From: Solenopsis invicta
Taxonomy: Eukaryota > Arthropoda > Insecta > Hymenoptera > Formicidae
Direction: 5' to 3'
NCBI RefSeq assembly: GCF_016802725.1
Contig: NC_052669.1
Coordinates: 10,811,770-10,875,769, forward strand
Length of the DNA stretch: 64,000 nt
Below the pieces are notes generated by a model, which was given only the letters and a program-made list of their open reading frames with translations, did not search any database and was not told the origin of the DNA. The position numbers and the translations under genes are program-made. This document shows, piece after piece, positions 63,645 through 64,000 of this stretch. How positions within the stretch are numbered: the stretch's first letter is position 1; the number at the start of each line of letters is the position of its first letter.

Positions 63645-64000
63645 TGTCTTGTGAAATACTTGTTTAACAACTTAGATTTTAAAGTCATGAATGTTATTAA
63701 GAAATTCATATAGATATGAAGGAATTTGACATTATATTATAATCTATTACAAAAATAAGTACTTAAGTATTTAGTAATTGTCTTATGTTGGAGTAATACT
63801 TAAACTTTAGGAATATTGCCAAAATGGGTTTCCCGGGAGATCTCATTGTTCTCAGGTGTTGGAGAGGAGACGAGTCATCTCGGGGCAATATCCATTGCAT
63901 GAAGCAGAGATCCCTGTCTAGGATTTACTACCTGCCCTGAATAAAAAATTGGTACTTAGTCCCAACAAGGACTGAAATCTATGGCCTTGTAAAGAAGAAG
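63645..64000 (+). other. Probable 3' UTR of the non-LTR relic
   Basis: The frame fades after 63700 and is followed by a GGGTTTCCCGGGAGATCTCA block and CTATGGCCTTGTAAAGAAGA at the window end. No gene. Assignment to the relic's 3' end is inference from position. Confidence 0.45.

Overview
The window reads as an insect chromosome segment, most likely hymenopteran and plausibly an ant. The basis is a low-GC background, mariner, P, hAT, PIF/Harbinger and Gypsy elements of insect type, and a Polinton whose genes match arthropod families that I recall. Species assignment is inference. I see no convincing host gene. Almost all of it is transposable elements inserted into each other.

Layout. 1-7.1 kb: foldback MITEs, a non-autonomous hAT element with an 8-bp target duplication (759-2645), a relic Gypsy LTR, two long snapback elements and an intact mariner (5774-7090). 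7.1-14.3 kb: palindromic MITEs, two PIF/Harbinger relics and a 5S-rRNA-like module. 14.38-21.64 kb: a TIR element that has swallowed a 2.5-kb LTR-like element and a complete-ended P element with a decayed THAP transposase gene. 22.3-24.4 kb: more snapback elements.

24.8-52.66 kb is a multilayer nest. A snapback MITE was split by a hAT element (25169-52245, 8-bp duplication CGTCTGAC). That hAT was later hit by a full-length Gypsy element (27796-34730, minus strand) that splits its transposase, by an unclassified TIR element (35071-36759), and by a 14.3-kb Polinton (36967-51251, 6-bp duplication TATTAA).

The Polinton is the most interesting object. It carries terminal inverted repeats of about 0.8 kb and a protein-primed-type DNA polymerase B with a probable intron. 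On the opposite strand lie an A32-like packaging ATPase and a DUF8207-like gene. On the plus strand follow a parvovirus-like phospholipase A2 fused to an adenain-like protease, a penton-like protein, a broken double-jelly-roll major capsid gene, and several uncharacterised genes. A deletion removed the polymerase palm and left what may be the first codons of a minus-strand gene, plausibly the integrase. It is therefore a virus-like element that cannot replicate by itself, although the ATPase, DUF8207-like, penton-like and one unknown gene are still open.

52.7-64 kb: more MITEs of the same families, an AT-rich TIR element with a solo LTR and a second 5S-like module, a tandemly duplicated palindromic element, a tRNA-like Pol III unit, and the RNase H end of a non-LTR retrotransposon.
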